Source of the DNA: Lantana camara | Taxonomy: Eukaryota > Streptophyta > Magnoliopsida > Lamiales > Verbenaceae | Length of the DNA stretch: 64,000 nt | Assembly (NCBI GenBank): GCA_037501455.1 | Contig: CM074860.1 | Coordinates: forward strand, 42,480,501 to 42,544,500 | Direction: 5' to 3' | In this document: one piece after another, positions 38,655-51,442 of the stretch | Position numbering within the stretch: the stretch's first letter is position 1 | How the letters are laid out: every line of letters begins with the position of its first letter | The notes under the pieces: model-generated | The model's database searches: none | What the model was told of the DNA's origin: nothing | What the model saw: only the letters and a program-made list of their open reading frames with translations | Position numbers and translations under genes: made by a program

Positions 38655-39515
38655 GTTACTAGGCGGAGTTAAAATTGTCGAGTCATTGTTCCAGTCTTAC
38701 TCTCTTGCACTCACTGCATACTACATTGTTTCTAAGTATTGTACTAACCTATTGTTGTTGGCCAGTGTGCCATTTATTGAATTGATATTGACTCAGGACA
38801 GGTTAGGACAGGTGTGTTGATTAGTGGAACCCGTATTTATATTCTTGATGGATTTCATTTATTTCTTTGATATTATATGAATGATTTCCTTGCTTCCGCA
38901 TTTTGGTTTTTGTTGATTGTTCTGGGGTTAGCTTCCGCCTAGTCAGGACTGTTCTTTTGTTTGTCACCCGTTCGCTGTGAGTCCGATTCATGTATGGACT
39001 GCCTATTTCATATGTGGATTAGACTCATAGTACGGGGGATGTAGTGCCTATCGTCCCTGGTGCTACAACATCCCCCGCACTATGAGTCTAATCCACATAT
39101 GAAATAGGCCGTCCATACATGAATCGGACTCACAACGAACGGGTGACAAACAAAATGACCATCCTGACTAGGCGGAAACTAACCCTGGAACAATCATCAA
39201 TAACCAAAATGTGGAAGCAAGGAAATCATTCATGTAATATCAAAGAAATAAATGAAATCCAACAAGAATTTAAATACGGGTTCCGCTAATCAATACACCT
39301 GTCCTAACCTGCCCCGAATCAATACAAGGCAACAACATGACAACGGGTTCAACTAACTCCAGAACCTGTCCTAACCTGTCCCGAAATAATATCAATTCAA
39401 TAAGTGGCACACCGGCCAACAATAATAAGTCGATACAATACTTAGAAACAATATAGTATGCAGTGAGTGTAAGTGGGTGAGACTTGAACAATGACTCGAC
39501 AACTCTAACTCCGCC
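38655..39515. repeat. Large imperfect inverted repeat at the E-D junction
   Basis: The last 390 bp of E (to about 39047) are nearly the reverse complement of the D LTR from 39068 to about 39515, because E inserted in inverted orientation close to the end of a related LTR. The D arm carries one additional unit of a GGACAGGTTAGGACAGGT-containing repeat. Confidence 0.85.
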
Positions 39516-41384
39516 TGTAACACCCCAAGCGGTGAGGCATCACACCCCCGCACTATGACCCGATACGTGTACGAAATGAAGAGTCCGCACACGCACCAAG
39601 TCACAGCGAACGGGTGACTAACGAAAAACACACCCACTAGCTAGGCGGTATCTAACCCTGTACGAATGAAAGAATGCAAAACATGACAGCGGAAGTAGTA
39701 CGAAATGCCAACTTTCAAAAACTTTCATACCTTAAACATACAGTACCATACAAACATCAAAATCAACTAAACGGGTTCGACTAATCCAGCAAACCTGTCC
39801 TAACCTGTCCCGAGCAATCATATATTCACAACGGGTTCAACTAATCCGAGCACCTGTCCTAACCTGTCCCGAATTCCATAAATTCAAATCATAAATGCAA
39901 ACCTGCACAAACATGTCTTATATAACACTTACAAATCGTAAACCAGAGCCAGAACTTAATAAACTTAAACAGACAGACACAGACTCGACAGACCCGACAC
40001 ACAGCCGCCTAACACGAACTCCAACGACCTCCAAAGCAAAGCCTGCGAACTAAAACATAAAAGGGGAGGGGTCAGTCCAAAGACTAAGCGAGGGGCTGAC
40101 ACACGCACACTATACATATATATAGAGCACAACACAAAGAAGAAGCGAGGTTCGTGAACCCGGGGTTAGTTTTTACACGCCAAAACATTTTCCCGTGATA
40201 ATATACATATAGAGAGACTTATCAAACAGACCAAACAAATCTTAAATCAAAAGTTTCTTAAGGCATAACTCAGATTCATGCAGACTTAACACACATATCG
40301 GAGCATATCTTTTTAGCTTAAAAGTATATCAATTTTTATCTTAATTTAAGAACCTACCCCCGTTTCACGAACTTATGGCAGACGGACAGACAGAACACAC
40401 TTACTCATATCAAAACAGAACTCATAAAACAATCCCACCTGCACACCATTGGGGAAGAGAGGTGCCCCTCTCAACCCACCACAGAACGAAACATGTGAAC
40501 CGGAGGATCCCGCCCGGTTCCTTCGACGGCCAGCCAAAATGCGCTCCGTCGGCATAGGAGAACTAAGTCTCCTGTTGGTGGAGAAGTGCACAGGGGTCGT
40601 AACCGGCGACCCCATGGTCGTCCCGGGTCTCCCTTACCCACAATCTCCGGGGCCCGTCACACAGATAAACTGTAGCACCCGGAACGCCAGGCGCCACATC
40701 CCCCGCACTACAGTCCCAATCCACATATGAAACGAATAATCCATACATGAACCGAAACTATAGCGAACGGGAGACAATAAAAAAAAACACAAGGCTAGGC
40801 GGGTACCCTCAATTAAAACCAAAACAACTCAGAGCAATAAAATAGCGGAAGCAAAAGCATTCAATACATATAGGTACCATATTTACATATTTACTTATAG
40901 GTACCGACAATTCATATCATTACAATATCAATCCAAGTATGATTCAAGACATACTACGAAATAACTAGTATCAACACAAGTACAATGTATGAAGGTGCAG
41001 TGCTAGACCCGAATAAAAGACACGAGACTCTAATTCCCGCCTAGCACGAACCTGCAAAACTGAAAAGTTGAGGTGTCAGTCCAAACGGACTGAGCGAGGG
41101 GTATAAATAAATATATGCGCACATACATGCAAGTTATAATCTCGGGTAATAATTTTAGAAAATCACAACCCAAGTATTAAAATCAAAAGATACTATCGCC
41201 CGAGGTTACAACTAATTCAATTTATCAATTAATTCAGTTCAATACAATCAATATGTGGCCCGGCGAGTGAGGGAAATTCTCCAACCTTACTCCGACCGTG
41301 TACAATCAATCAATTATCAGGTGATTAGGTGATCAAACAATTATTTACTGTGCACAATTAGCAGTTTCAGTGACTCCTTCTTCC

Positions 41385-41585
41385 TCCAGGTGATGGTGGG
41401 ATTGCAAGGCCCCACCATCCAATCAGTCTAGGTAGAGGGTACATGAATCCCTAAGCCCGGAACTCCTTCCTCCCCTAATCTCCTAGGGGGTTCAGGGGTC
41501 ATCCCAGTTTGGTGAGGATAGCACTCGAGTTACCCGTCAGCCCATGCTTTCCCGGTTGGCTCGAGCCACTATCATCGGGCCCACA
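41385..41585 (-). other. Conserved structured block in LTR I
   Basis: On the minus strand, GATAG..CTCGAG pairs with CTCGAG..CTATC around the AACCGGGAAAGC...GCTGACGGG core. CCCCTA-GGAGAT-TAGGGG, GGG/CCC around ATTCATGTA, and GATGGTGGG with CCCACCATC follow. All stems differ in sequence from those of P and J. Confidence 0.58.
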
Positions 41586-41751
41586 GTGCAATTCAATGAC
41601 TCGCCAATACGATCAATCCGTCAATCAATCGGTTTTGTCAAATCATTTTGCAAATCATAAAGTTCGTAAACTATAAGTATATATATACATTTGGCCGAAA
41701 TTGTCATATAGGGGTTGTAAGGGTTCTATTTATCTAGAATTTAAACCTCAC

Positions 41752-41823
41752 CTTGACAGACCACCCAAAAAGGAAGCAAGAGAGCACCCTACTAAGCGGG
41801 CTCCTCGAAACCGGGACCGTGAT
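41752..41823 (-). other. Microexon-like segment in LTR I
   Basis: 72 nt on the minus strand between TTGCACAG and the donor GTCAAG|GTGAGG. Confidence 0.42.
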
Positions 41824-42017
41824 CTGTGCAACAAGGACAAGTGTGAAATAAGACTCGACTCGAATGAACCAATTATGACGAACGGCAAAGTCATGCACCA
41901 ATATGTTATGCAATAACGATTTAGTGAATGTCAAATAAGAGCATGATTGTCAATAAACCAAGTATATATAACACATACACGTACAGCCATGCACGCAAAA
42001 TAATATGCATGAAAACA

Positions 42018-42235
42018 GAGGGTGACACGCCCGTGTCACCAAAATACACTAAGCCGTGACACCCCCGTGTCACGGTACAGCGGACCAAAAACGTGAAAAG
42101 GAAGGTGACACGCCCGTGTCACCAATACAAGGCAAACCGTGACACCCCCGTGTCACGGTACAGAAAAACCAAACCAACCAACATGCACCCCCGTGTCACC
42201 CAACACAAAGCAAAGATGACACGCCCGTGTCATCT
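42018..42235 (-). repeat. Palindrome cluster in LTR I
   Basis: Five perfect units alternating GTGACACGCCCGTGTCAC and GTGACACCCCCGTGTCAC, including an ATGACACGCCCGTGTCAT variant whose outer base pair changed on both sides, plus one half-unit (CACCCCCGTGTC). Confidence 0.85.
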
Positions 42236-45200
42236 GTGCGTAACAGAAAAAACAGGGGAGAAAACAGGGGTTTTCATGCAAAACCAACCCAATCACCAAA
42301 TTTCAACCAACAAATGCAATCAAAACTTGAGGAAACATGTATCCATACTTGAAGCACAATAATATCTAACATATAAACCCATATCAAACATTGATCATCA
42401 AGATTCACCAAAAGAAACCCATAAAATTTCATATAACCCAACTTCCTTATAACTTCATGTTTCATGTAAGTCTTGAAGGGAAAAAGACCTAAACATGCTT
42501 CTAGTCAAGAATAAACATGAAAGCATCAATCAATCATCAAACCCTACTCAACCAAATAATCAAGAGCTCAAGCAATGCTTCCATATATACCTTGAAATGA
42601 AGGAAAAGAAATGATGAGGTGAAGATGTGATGATGTTGATGATCTTAGCTCCAAAGTTCTTCAATTATAGCTTGAGATTAGATGAAATCTTCCTTCCTCT
42701 CTTGAATGTGTAAATACCGTTTTTTTAGTAGGTGTGTGTGTGAAATTCTCTTGTATGAAATGTATTGTATGAGAGTGTGTGGGAGAAGAATGCATATATG
42801 ATATATTATATCATCCACTACAAGCCTAATACCAACCTAATTGCATATTAGTCCCTCATGTATTTAAATGAATGCAATCAAGTATCATCTTTAATAACTA
42901 GACATCTAACTCCCAATTCATGAAAATGCAATTAAGTCCATAAATTTATGAGATGATCCATTAAAGTTGTATAAGACAATTAAGCACATTATCACTTAAT
43001 TCACGAATTTCACATTAAAACTAATTCATATAAATACATAGGAATGTATAATGCACATAGTAATATAATGAAATTATAATAAGCAAGTAAATATATAAAC
43101 TTAAACCCCCAACTCCCGAAGACCCGCACGTGGCGTGCTTACCTGTACTTCCGGAATTTGGGGCGTTACATAAACAGACATATATCGGATACTTAACTTG
43201 CCACACACACAGACAGACAGACTTATCTCATGCATATCATGCTTATCATATCACACGTACATATCACACACACTCACCTCGGAATCATAACAGAACTGAG
43301 ACAAAGCATACATAGGCTCATACATAGCGTTTCGTATTTTCAAATCAAATCATATGACAAACCAACAAAATACGTACTTCACACATATCTACTTATACAT
43401 AACGCTTATAAACCGCATGCATTCGAAAACGAGCACGTTGCAATAGGGTATAACTATATCCTAACCTCACCTGGTACTAAACACAGCTGCACACAAAGCA
43501 AACGGTCCACCCCGGAACCTGCACGACCAAAAGTCACCACCCCGGGGTGCACCTAAACAACTGAACAGACAAAACACAATACAGAACTTAGACTCAGACT
43601 CCCACACAGAGACGCACGGCAGATGCTGAAGACACACAAAACGAAATACATAAGATGCATATTCACCAAACAAACAAATTACATTCATATATTATAGTTC
43701 ATAGGAAATTCACACATTGGAAGGCCAAATAAATCATATCATAGCATGCTATTAATTCAATTAAAATCATAAGATTACATACCTAAATTCCAACTAAATC
43801 ATAAAGAGCACAATTAACACAAACCAGAAAGATAGGGAGACAAAGCAATTCAAATTATTTCATATTAATCCATATAGAGCATACTAAATTCATATTTGCA
43901 CAATTAAACTATTTTTAAGTACAAAAGTTCCTAATTGAATCTCATAAGTCTCACATAAGTCATATATCAAATTCATTTGTCACACAACAATTCATATATC
44001 ACAGAACAGATTCAATTAACAAGGTCTACCTAATTAAATCAAATAAATTCATATCATTTCCAAAATTACACATACACCCTTTTCAAATTAGACACTTAGC
44101 TCAATTAGACCAAAACGGGATTCAAATTGCAAATTACAATGTTCATATTTGTCACATTTCATATCATACATGATTTCATACATAACGAAATACATTTCAA
44201 TCGGCAATTCAAGCATATGATAATTAATTTACAATTAGAACAATTAATCAAATAATTCTCAAATACACAAATAAATTCATAGAAAATAAACCGAGTGTCC
44301 GATTGACGAACGGAAAGTGGTGTTGGACTCACCACAACGAGGCGGACAATCTGTCCGAAGCCCGCCGGATCGCCGCCACTGTAGCTGCCGGAATAGTGGC
44401 CGGCCGCCGCTCGGCCTCCACCGGAACGTGCCGGAAAAATCCCAAAAATTCCCTCGTGCAAGAATTCCTCGTCCTCATTCCGAATCCTCGATCAATTTCT
44501 GCAAATTCCAAGCCAATTGTCTCCAATTAAAAATCCAAGAACACGAAAACCCTAAAATCTTCAAACTTCAATTACTTTCAAACCGGTGAACCAAAATGAG
44601 ATCCGAAAGAGGCATCGGCTTACCCGTGACGAGCTTTACAAAAGCCCTAAGGTAGCTCGCCGGAAAAATCCCCAGAGGTGGCGCCGCCGTTGAACCGCCG
44701 CTGAGCCACCGCGATCCGCCGCCAAATGGCCGAATCAGGAGTCGTGTGATCAAAGGCCACTAGTTCTCGTCGTTCCGAACAACTTTCGTGAAGGGCCCGA
44801 AGCCAAAAGATGGCCGAAAAAGGCCCCCGTTGAGCTCCGAAGTTTCTGCCGCCGTACACCTCCCCGAAACCACCACCTACGGCCAGAATTGGGTGAAAAC
44901 AATGCCTGAAATGGACTCAGGGGGTCGGAAAACCTTGGAAAACACTAACCTTGGTCGGAAAAGGTCGCCGGAGCGCCACCGTGTCACTGTTCACGCGTGG
45001 CGGCGGGAGCTTCAGGCGGCGCGTGCGCCGGCGTCCGGTGGCCATTGGCCGCGCTGCCAAAGTCATTCGATGCGCGGGAAAGTCTTCTAACTGGGTCCAT
45101 GGCGCGTGTCGCCGGAAAGGCGTCAAAAATCGCCGGCAAGGTGGCGGCTCCGTCACCCTCCTCCAACCGCGTCTGAAAATGGAGGATATCTCCGTCGTCG

Positions 45201-45728
45201 ATCGTCGATTGGTCAAGTTCTTGGTACGGTTGTGACGGGCTCATCGAGCTAATGAATTTCGACTACTCAAACGTCGAATTCCGTCAAGAAAAGAGCGAGA
45301 ACGGGCATGTGTGTGTAAACACACCGCGAGTGCATGAATAGTGGCGGGAGAACGTTTGAATCGCGGGAGAGAGAGAGACCGAACTGGAGCTAGAGTTATG
45401 GCATGCAAAATGAGGATCCGGTATATTTATCTCGGGTCCTCACGCGCAAAACGATCGGTAGGAGGAGCTAACGACGTCAGAATTGGGCAAACTCAGAGTC
45501 TACGGACTCGTCTCGATGCCCCGAACGCGTTGAAGGGGTCAGAAAGGTCGAAAACTCTATCAAACGAGAAATGACCGAAAGACCCCTAAAAAGAGAAAAT
45601 TACAAAGGGGCCCCTAAACTCTAAAAGAGTTCAAAATAGGGCCACGAAAAATATAAAATCACATAATTAAACACATTAAAAGGTTGGAACGAGGCGTACC
45701 TTATAAATCGAACAAGCGGGATGTTACA

Positions 45729-45765
45729 AACTTCCCTCCTTCAAAAGGACCTGTCCTCAGGTCCT
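45729..45765 (-). promoter_or_regulatory. Polypurine tract and hairpin of H
   Basis: Minus-strand AGGACCTGAGGACAGGTCCT is a perfect 8-bp stem with an AGGA loop, followed by a GAAGGAGGGAAG polypurine tract touching the LTR. It shares the AGGA loop with L, P and J but has an unrelated stem. Confidence 0.82.
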
Positions 45766-46045
45766 ATGGTCGGATCTTGAACGACGCTGAAACGAATTCC
45801 ACTTCAAGCTTCCGCTGCGCAACTCTGATCTAGGCGAATTGCAATATCTGCAGGATACTTCTTCCTTGGTTGGCATCAACTCCCTTTATAGTGACTCGTT
45901 GTCATAGAGGTTCCACTGAGCGCTTGACCACTGGTCACTTCAAATTCGTTTGATCCCCACTAGGCCATTGCACCCAAAGCTCGATACCGTCACGTCCTCG
46001 TTGCTTGCAAACTGTCGTCTGGCCAGAAGTAACGTAACCGCAACA

Positions 46046-46450
46046 AACAAGAGAGAGAATCCCATCTCTCGACACGCAAGCGAAGGAACCCCTTCCCTCG
46101 GCACACAAAAGAGAAAACCCCGTTTCCCAACACACAAAAGAGAGAACCCCGTCTCTCAGGCACACAATGGAGAGAACCCCGTCTCTCAGCCTAGGTCTAT
46201 CAGATTTCACATCTTCCAGACATTCTAATTTGAGAAAATCCGGCATTTCTCAAACCCCTAAATTTAAGAGAATCCAGCATCCCTCAAATATCTAAGAACA
46301 AGAGAATCCAGCATCTCTCATACACGAAACTCAGAAAGACTCCAGCATCTTTCTGTCACAAAATTAGAGAGAATCCAACATCTCTCTAGCACACAAATAG
46401 GAAGAGTCAACATCTCCCTAACACATAAACAGAGAGAATTAAATCTCCCT
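46046..46450 (-). repeat. Array of about twelve short hairpins in H
   Basis: GAGAGAACCCCGTCTCTC-type units, variants such as GAGAAAACCCCGTTTCcc and GAAGGAACCCCTTCCctc, then TTTGAGAAAATCCGGCATTTC units and AGAAAG...CTTTCT units. Arms have changed together in several of them. Confidence 0.85.
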
Positions 46451-46941
46451 TTCACTCAAGCACACAAGCAGAGTCAGAAATCATAACAATTAACACATAG
46501 CACACTTGGCAAATAAATCACATAATAAAGTTTAATTAAGTAAAAGATGAATGTATGCTCATGTCATGGATGCTGAGTGTACCGTTCACCGTGGTGTTGA
46601 TAATCCTGACCATAAAGTTGTAATGATGCCACGGAGAGTGGTTAAATTGTTGAAGAAGCGGCCCTGCAGTTCAAACACTACAGTTGATGCATGAGGGTTA
46701 GGGATGCAAATGAAATGTAACAGTTAAGTTACATAAGTGTAACAATGAAAATCAATTAAGAGCACATTGATAAAATGTTGTGCAATCATAATCACAACGT
46801 ACACATAATCACATAAGCTCAAAACAATTCATGCTCAGAATCAAAATTCCATGCCAAACGGATGCAATGCACACATATTCCTATGTCGTACGACCTAGAC
46901 TGACACGACACGACTCCAGAGCACTGGTTCTGAACCTGGTA

Positions 46942-46953
46942 GCTCTGATACCA
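46942..46953 (-). promoter_or_regulatory. Primer-binding site of H
   Basis: Complement of TGGTATCAGAGC, 7 nt from the LTR at 46961; a short insertion follows before the CCAGGTT match, as in D. Confidence 0.85.
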
Positions 46954-46960
46954 CTCAAGA

Positions 46961-49900
46961 TGTAACACCCCAAGCGGTGAGGCATCACACCCCCGCACTA
47001 TGACCCGATACGTGTACGAAATGAAGAGCCCGCACACGCACCAAGTCACAGCGAACGGGTGACTAACGAAAAACACACCCACTAGCTAGGCGGTATCTAA
47101 CCCTGTACGAATGAAAGAATGCAAAACATGACAGCGGAAGTAGTACGAAATGCCAACTTTCAAAAACTTTCATACCTTAAACATACAGTACCATACAAAC
47201 ATCAAAATCAACTAAACGGGTTCGACTAATCCAGCAAACCTGTCCTAACCTGTCCCGAGCAATCATATATTCACAACGGGTTCAACTAATCCGAGCACCT
47301 GTCCTAACCTGTCCCGAATTCCATAAATTCAAATCATAAATGCAAACCTGCACAAACATATCTTATATAACACTTACAAATCGTAAACCAGAGCCAGAAC
47401 TTAATAAACTTAAACAGACAGACACAGACTCGACAGACCCGACACACAGCCGCCTAGCACGAACTCCAATGACCTCCAAACCAAAGCCTGCGAACTAAAA
47501 CATAAAAGGGGAGGGGTCAGTCCAAAGACTGAGCGAGGGGCTGACACACGCACACTATACATATATATAGAGCACGGCACAAAGAAGAAGCGACGTTCGT
47601 GAACCCGGGGTTAGTTTTTGCACGCCAAAACATTTTCCCGTGATAATATACATATAGGGAGACTTATCAAACAGACCAAACAAATCTTAAATCAAAAGTT
47701 TCTTAAGGCATAACTCAGATTCATGTAGACTTAACACACACATCGGAGCATATCTTTTTAGCTTAAAAGTATATCAATTTTTATCTTAATTTAAGAACCT
47801 ACCCCCGTTTCACGAACTTATGACAGACGGACAGACAGAACACACTTACTCATATCAAAACAGAACTCATAAAACAATCCCACCTGCACACCATTGGGGA
47901 AGAGAGGTGCCCCTCTCAACCCACAACAGAACGAAACATGTGAACCGGAGGATCCCACCCGGTTCCTTCGACCGCCAGCCAAAATACGCTCCGTCGGCAA
48001 AGGAGAACTAAGTCTCCCGTTGGTGGAGAAGTGCACAGGGGTCGTAACCGGCGACCCCATGGTCGTCCCGGGTCTCCCTTACCCACAATCTCCGAGGCCC
48101 ATCACACAGATAAATAGACATATATCGGATACTTAACTTGCCACACACACAGACAGGCAGACTTATCTCATGCATATCATGCTTATCATGTCACACGTAC
48201 ATATCACACACACTGACCTCGGAATCATAACAGAACTGAGACAAAGCATACATTGGCTCATACATAGCGTTTCGTATTTTTAAATCAAATCATATGACAA
48301 AACCAACAAAATACGTAATTCACACATATCTACATATACATAAGGCTTATAAACCGCATGCATTCGAAAACGAGCACGTTACAGTAGGGTATAACTATAT
48401 CCTAACCTCACAGGGTACCAAACACAGCTGCACACAAAGCAAACGGTCCACCCCGGAACCTGCACGACCAAAAGTCACCACCCCGGGTGCACCTAAACAA
48501 CTGAACAGACAAAACACAATACAAACTTAGACTCAGACTCCCACACAGAGACGCACGGCAGATGCTGAAGACACACAAAACGACATACATAAGATGCATA
48601 TTCACCAAACAAACAAATTACATTCATATATTATAGTTCATAGGAAATTCACACATTGGAAGGCCAAATAAATCATATCATAGCATGCTACTAATTCAAT
48701 TAAAATCATAAGATTACATACCTAAATTCCAACTAAATCATAAAGAGCACAATTAACACAAACCAGAAAGATAGGGAGACAAAGCAATTCAAATTATTTC
48801 ATATTAATCCATATAGAGCATACTAAATTCATATTTGCACAATTAAACTATTTTTAAGTACAAAAGTTCCTAATTGAATCTCATAAGTCTCACATAAGCC
48901 ATATATCAAATTCATTTGTCACACAACAATTCATATATCACAAAACAGATTCAATTAACAAGGTCTACCTAATTAAATCAAATAAATTCATATCATTTCC
49001 AAAATTACACATACACCCTTTTCAAATTAGACACTTAGCTCAATTAGACCAAAACGGGATTCAAATTGCAAATTACAATGTTCATGTTTGTCACATTTCA
49101 TATCATACATGATTTCATACATAACGGAATACATTTCAATCGGCAATTCAAGCATATGACAATTAATTTACAATTAGAACAATTAATCAAATAATTCTCA
49201 AATACACAAATAAATTCATAGAAAAAAAACCGAGTGTCCGATTAACGAACGGAAAGTGGTGTTGGACTCACCACAACGAGGCGGACATTCTGTCCGAAGC
49301 CCGCCGGATCACCGCCACTGTAGCTGCCGGAATAGTGGCCGGCCGCCGCTCGGCCTCCACCGGAACGTGCCGGAAAAATCCTAAAAATTCCCTCGTGCAA
49401 GAATTCCTCGTCCTCATTCCGAATCCTCAATTAATTTCTACAAATTCCAAGCCAATTGTCTCCAATTAAAAATCCAAGAACACGAAAACCCTAAAATCTT
49501 CAAACTTCAATTACTTTCAAACCGGTGAACCAAAATGAGATCCAAAGGAGGCATCGGCTTACGTGTGACGAGCTTTACAAAAGCCCTAAGGTAGCTCGCC
49601 GGAAAAATCCCCAGAGGTGGAGCCGCCGTTGAACCGCCGCTGAGCCACCACGATCCGCCGCCAAATGGCCGAATCAGGAGTCGTGTGATCAAAGGCCACT
49701 AGTTCTCGTCGTTCTGAACAACTTTTATGAAGGGCCCGAAGCCAAAAGATGGCCGGAAAAGGCCCCCGTTGAGCTCCGAAGTTTCTGCCACCGCACACCT
49801 CCCCGGAACCACCACCTACGGCCAGAATTGGGTGAAAACGATGCCGGAAATGGACTCAGGGGGTCGGAAAACCTTGGAAAACACTAACCTTGGTCGGCGG

Positions 49901-50622
49901 GAGCTTCAGGCGGCGCATACGCCGCTGTCCGGTGACCATTGGCCGCGCCGCCAACGTCATTCGATGCGCGGGAAAGTCTTCTAACTGGGTCCATGGCGCG
50001 TGTCACCGGAAAGGCGTCGAAAACCGCCGGTAAGGTGGCGGCTCCGTCACCCTCCTCCAGCCACGTCTGAAAATGGCGGATATCTCCGTCGTCGATCGTC
50101 GATTGGTCGAGTTCTTGGTACGGTTGTGACGGGCTCGTCCAGCTAATGAATTTCGACTACTCAAACGTCGAATTCCGTCGAGAAACGAGCGAGAACGGGC
50201 ATGTGTGTGTAAACACACTGCGAGTGCATGAATAGTGGCGGGAGAGCGTTTGAATCGCGGGAGAGAAAGAGACCGAACTGGAGATGGAGTTATGGCACGC
50301 AAAACGAGGATCCGGAGTATTTATCTCGGGTCCTCATGCGCAAAACGATCTGTAGGAGGAGCTAACGACGTCAGAATTGGGCAAACTCAGAGTCTACGGA
50401 CTCGTCTCGATGCCCCGAACGCGTTGAATGGGTCAAAAAGGTCGAAAACTCTATCGAACGAGAAATGACCGAAAGACCCCTAAAAAGAGAAAATTACAAA
50501 GGGGCCCCTAAACTCTAAAAGAGTTCAAAATAGGGCCACGAAAAATATAAAATCACATAATTAAACACATTAAAAGGTTGGAACGTGGCGTACCTTATAA
50601 ATCGAACGAGCGGGATGTTACA
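46961..50622 (-). repeat. 5' LTR of H
   Basis: 3662 bp, TGTAACACCCC to GGGATGTTACA. The microexon-like segment is at 48412-48459; its exon-end bases are changed, giving CCCT|GTGAGG. A deletion of about 45 bp near 49897 is bounded by a CGG microhomology. Confidence 0.95.
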
Positions 50623-51019
50623 CCGCCTAGTAACCAACACCTGCAAAAGAAACTGGAAGGAAAGGAAAAGAGGCATCAGTCTATGAAAGACTAAGTGAGG
50701 GGTTTATATAAATATTAGCGCAGTTAACATGAAAGTTATATTCTCGGGTAAAGCTTTAGAAAAGATAAGAATGTAAGTTCAATAATGAGATATTCTTCGC
50801 CCGAAAATACAACTGTCCAATTTAACAATTCATTCAATATATTTCATACGATACGTGGCCCGACGAGTGAAGGCAATCTCCAACCTTACTCCAAGTGTGA
50901 ATGGTACATGCTTGCTTTATTAGTCAATGAGTGATCATGCGATTCAATTATAGTGCAGTTGTGCAGTAGTGTATTCAAGTAATACAATCAATGAATGAAA
51001 ACAATGTAATAACCCGAGG

Positions 51020-51265
51020 ATAATCCGTGGTGCCGGACCCGTCCCCAGTCTCCTTCTCCCTCCAATGATGGGAAGGTAGCTAGCCTTCACCATCCACGAC
51101 ATGGTGTACGTCAGGAACATGACTCCCATGCACGGAACTCCTTCCACCTCCAAACCTCCTGGTGGCTTCAGGGGTGATCCCAAAGTGGTGAGGATAGTGT
51201 AAGACTTACCCGTCAGCCCTTGCTTTCCCGGTTGGCTCAATACACTACCCTCGGGCCCAAGTGCA
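51020..51265 (-). other. Conserved structured block in LTR D
   Basis: On the minus strand GAGGGTAGTGTA pairs with TACACTATCCTC (one wobble) around the AACCGGGAAAGCAAGGGCTGACGGG core, and GATGG.GAAGG pairs with CCTTC.CCATC around CTAGCTA. Confidence 0.55.
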
Positions 51266-51442
51266 ATCATGGTACTCTCCAATACATGCTTGAATCATGA
51301 ACAATCATGGCTTGCTTGCAATAAACGTGACTTGCTTGAAATAATGAGTATTTTGATGGAAATTATATATATATAAATACCTTTTGGCCGAAATCTCACG
51401 TAAGGGTTATACAGGTTCTAAGTAACTAGAATTAAACCTCAC

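Larger units (their letters stand above)
28501..39067 (+). mobile_element. Solo LTR E, split by F
   Basis: Starts TGTAACGCCCC, ends CTGGTGCTACA. The target duplication ACATC is at 28496-28500 and 39068-39072. About 3.75 kb without F. It inserted only 30 bp inside the D LTR, which it resembles in inverted orientation. Landmarks are the donor-like CTTCAAG|GTATGA near 29228, palindromes at 30124-30255, microexon-like 30858-30933, structured block 31163-31385 and hairpin 38597-38613. Near 29139-29225 a segment of about 50 bp is repeated in tandem, and roughly 250 bp present in the P LTR are absent. Confidence 0.94.
40671..43170 (-). mobile_element. Solo LTR I
   Basis: Starts TGTAGCACCCG, ends TGGGGCGTTACA, flanked by TAAAC at 40666-40670 and 43171-43175. 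Exactly 2500 bp, the smallest complete LTR here. It carries every shared landmark on the minus strand: hairpin 41077-41092, structured block 41385-41585, microexon-like 41752-41823, palindrome cluster 42018-42235, donor-like TTCAAG|GTATAT near 42590. Confidence 0.95.
39516..45728 (-). repeat. 3' LTR of H, split by solo LTR I
   Basis: TGTAACACCCC to GGGATGTTACA; about 3.71 kb without I. Compared with the right LTR it keeps about 45 bp near 44957-45001 that the other copy lost. About 22 differences in the first 1.15 kb suggest roughly 2 % divergence. The microexon-like segment is at 43471-43518 (48 nt; donor CCAG|GTGAGG). Confidence 0.93.
45729..46960 (-). other. Non-coding internal region of H
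   Basis: Polypurine-tract complement at 45729-45742, hairpin 45746-45765, array of hairpins 46046-46450, then AT-rich sequence, the shared leader (46855-46941) and the PBS. Small frames such as 45950-46228 follow the repeat array and are not genes. Confidence 0.82.
39516..50622 (-). mobile_element. Complete non-autonomous LTR retrotransposon H
   Basis: Left LTR 39516-45728 (split by I), internal region 45729-46960 of only 1232 bp, right LTR 46961-50622. The target duplication CCGCC is at 39511-39515 and 50623-50627. There is no gag or pol. PBS, leader, hairpin array and polypurine tract are all present, so it carries the cis signals and must use proteins supplied in trans. Confidence 0.96.
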
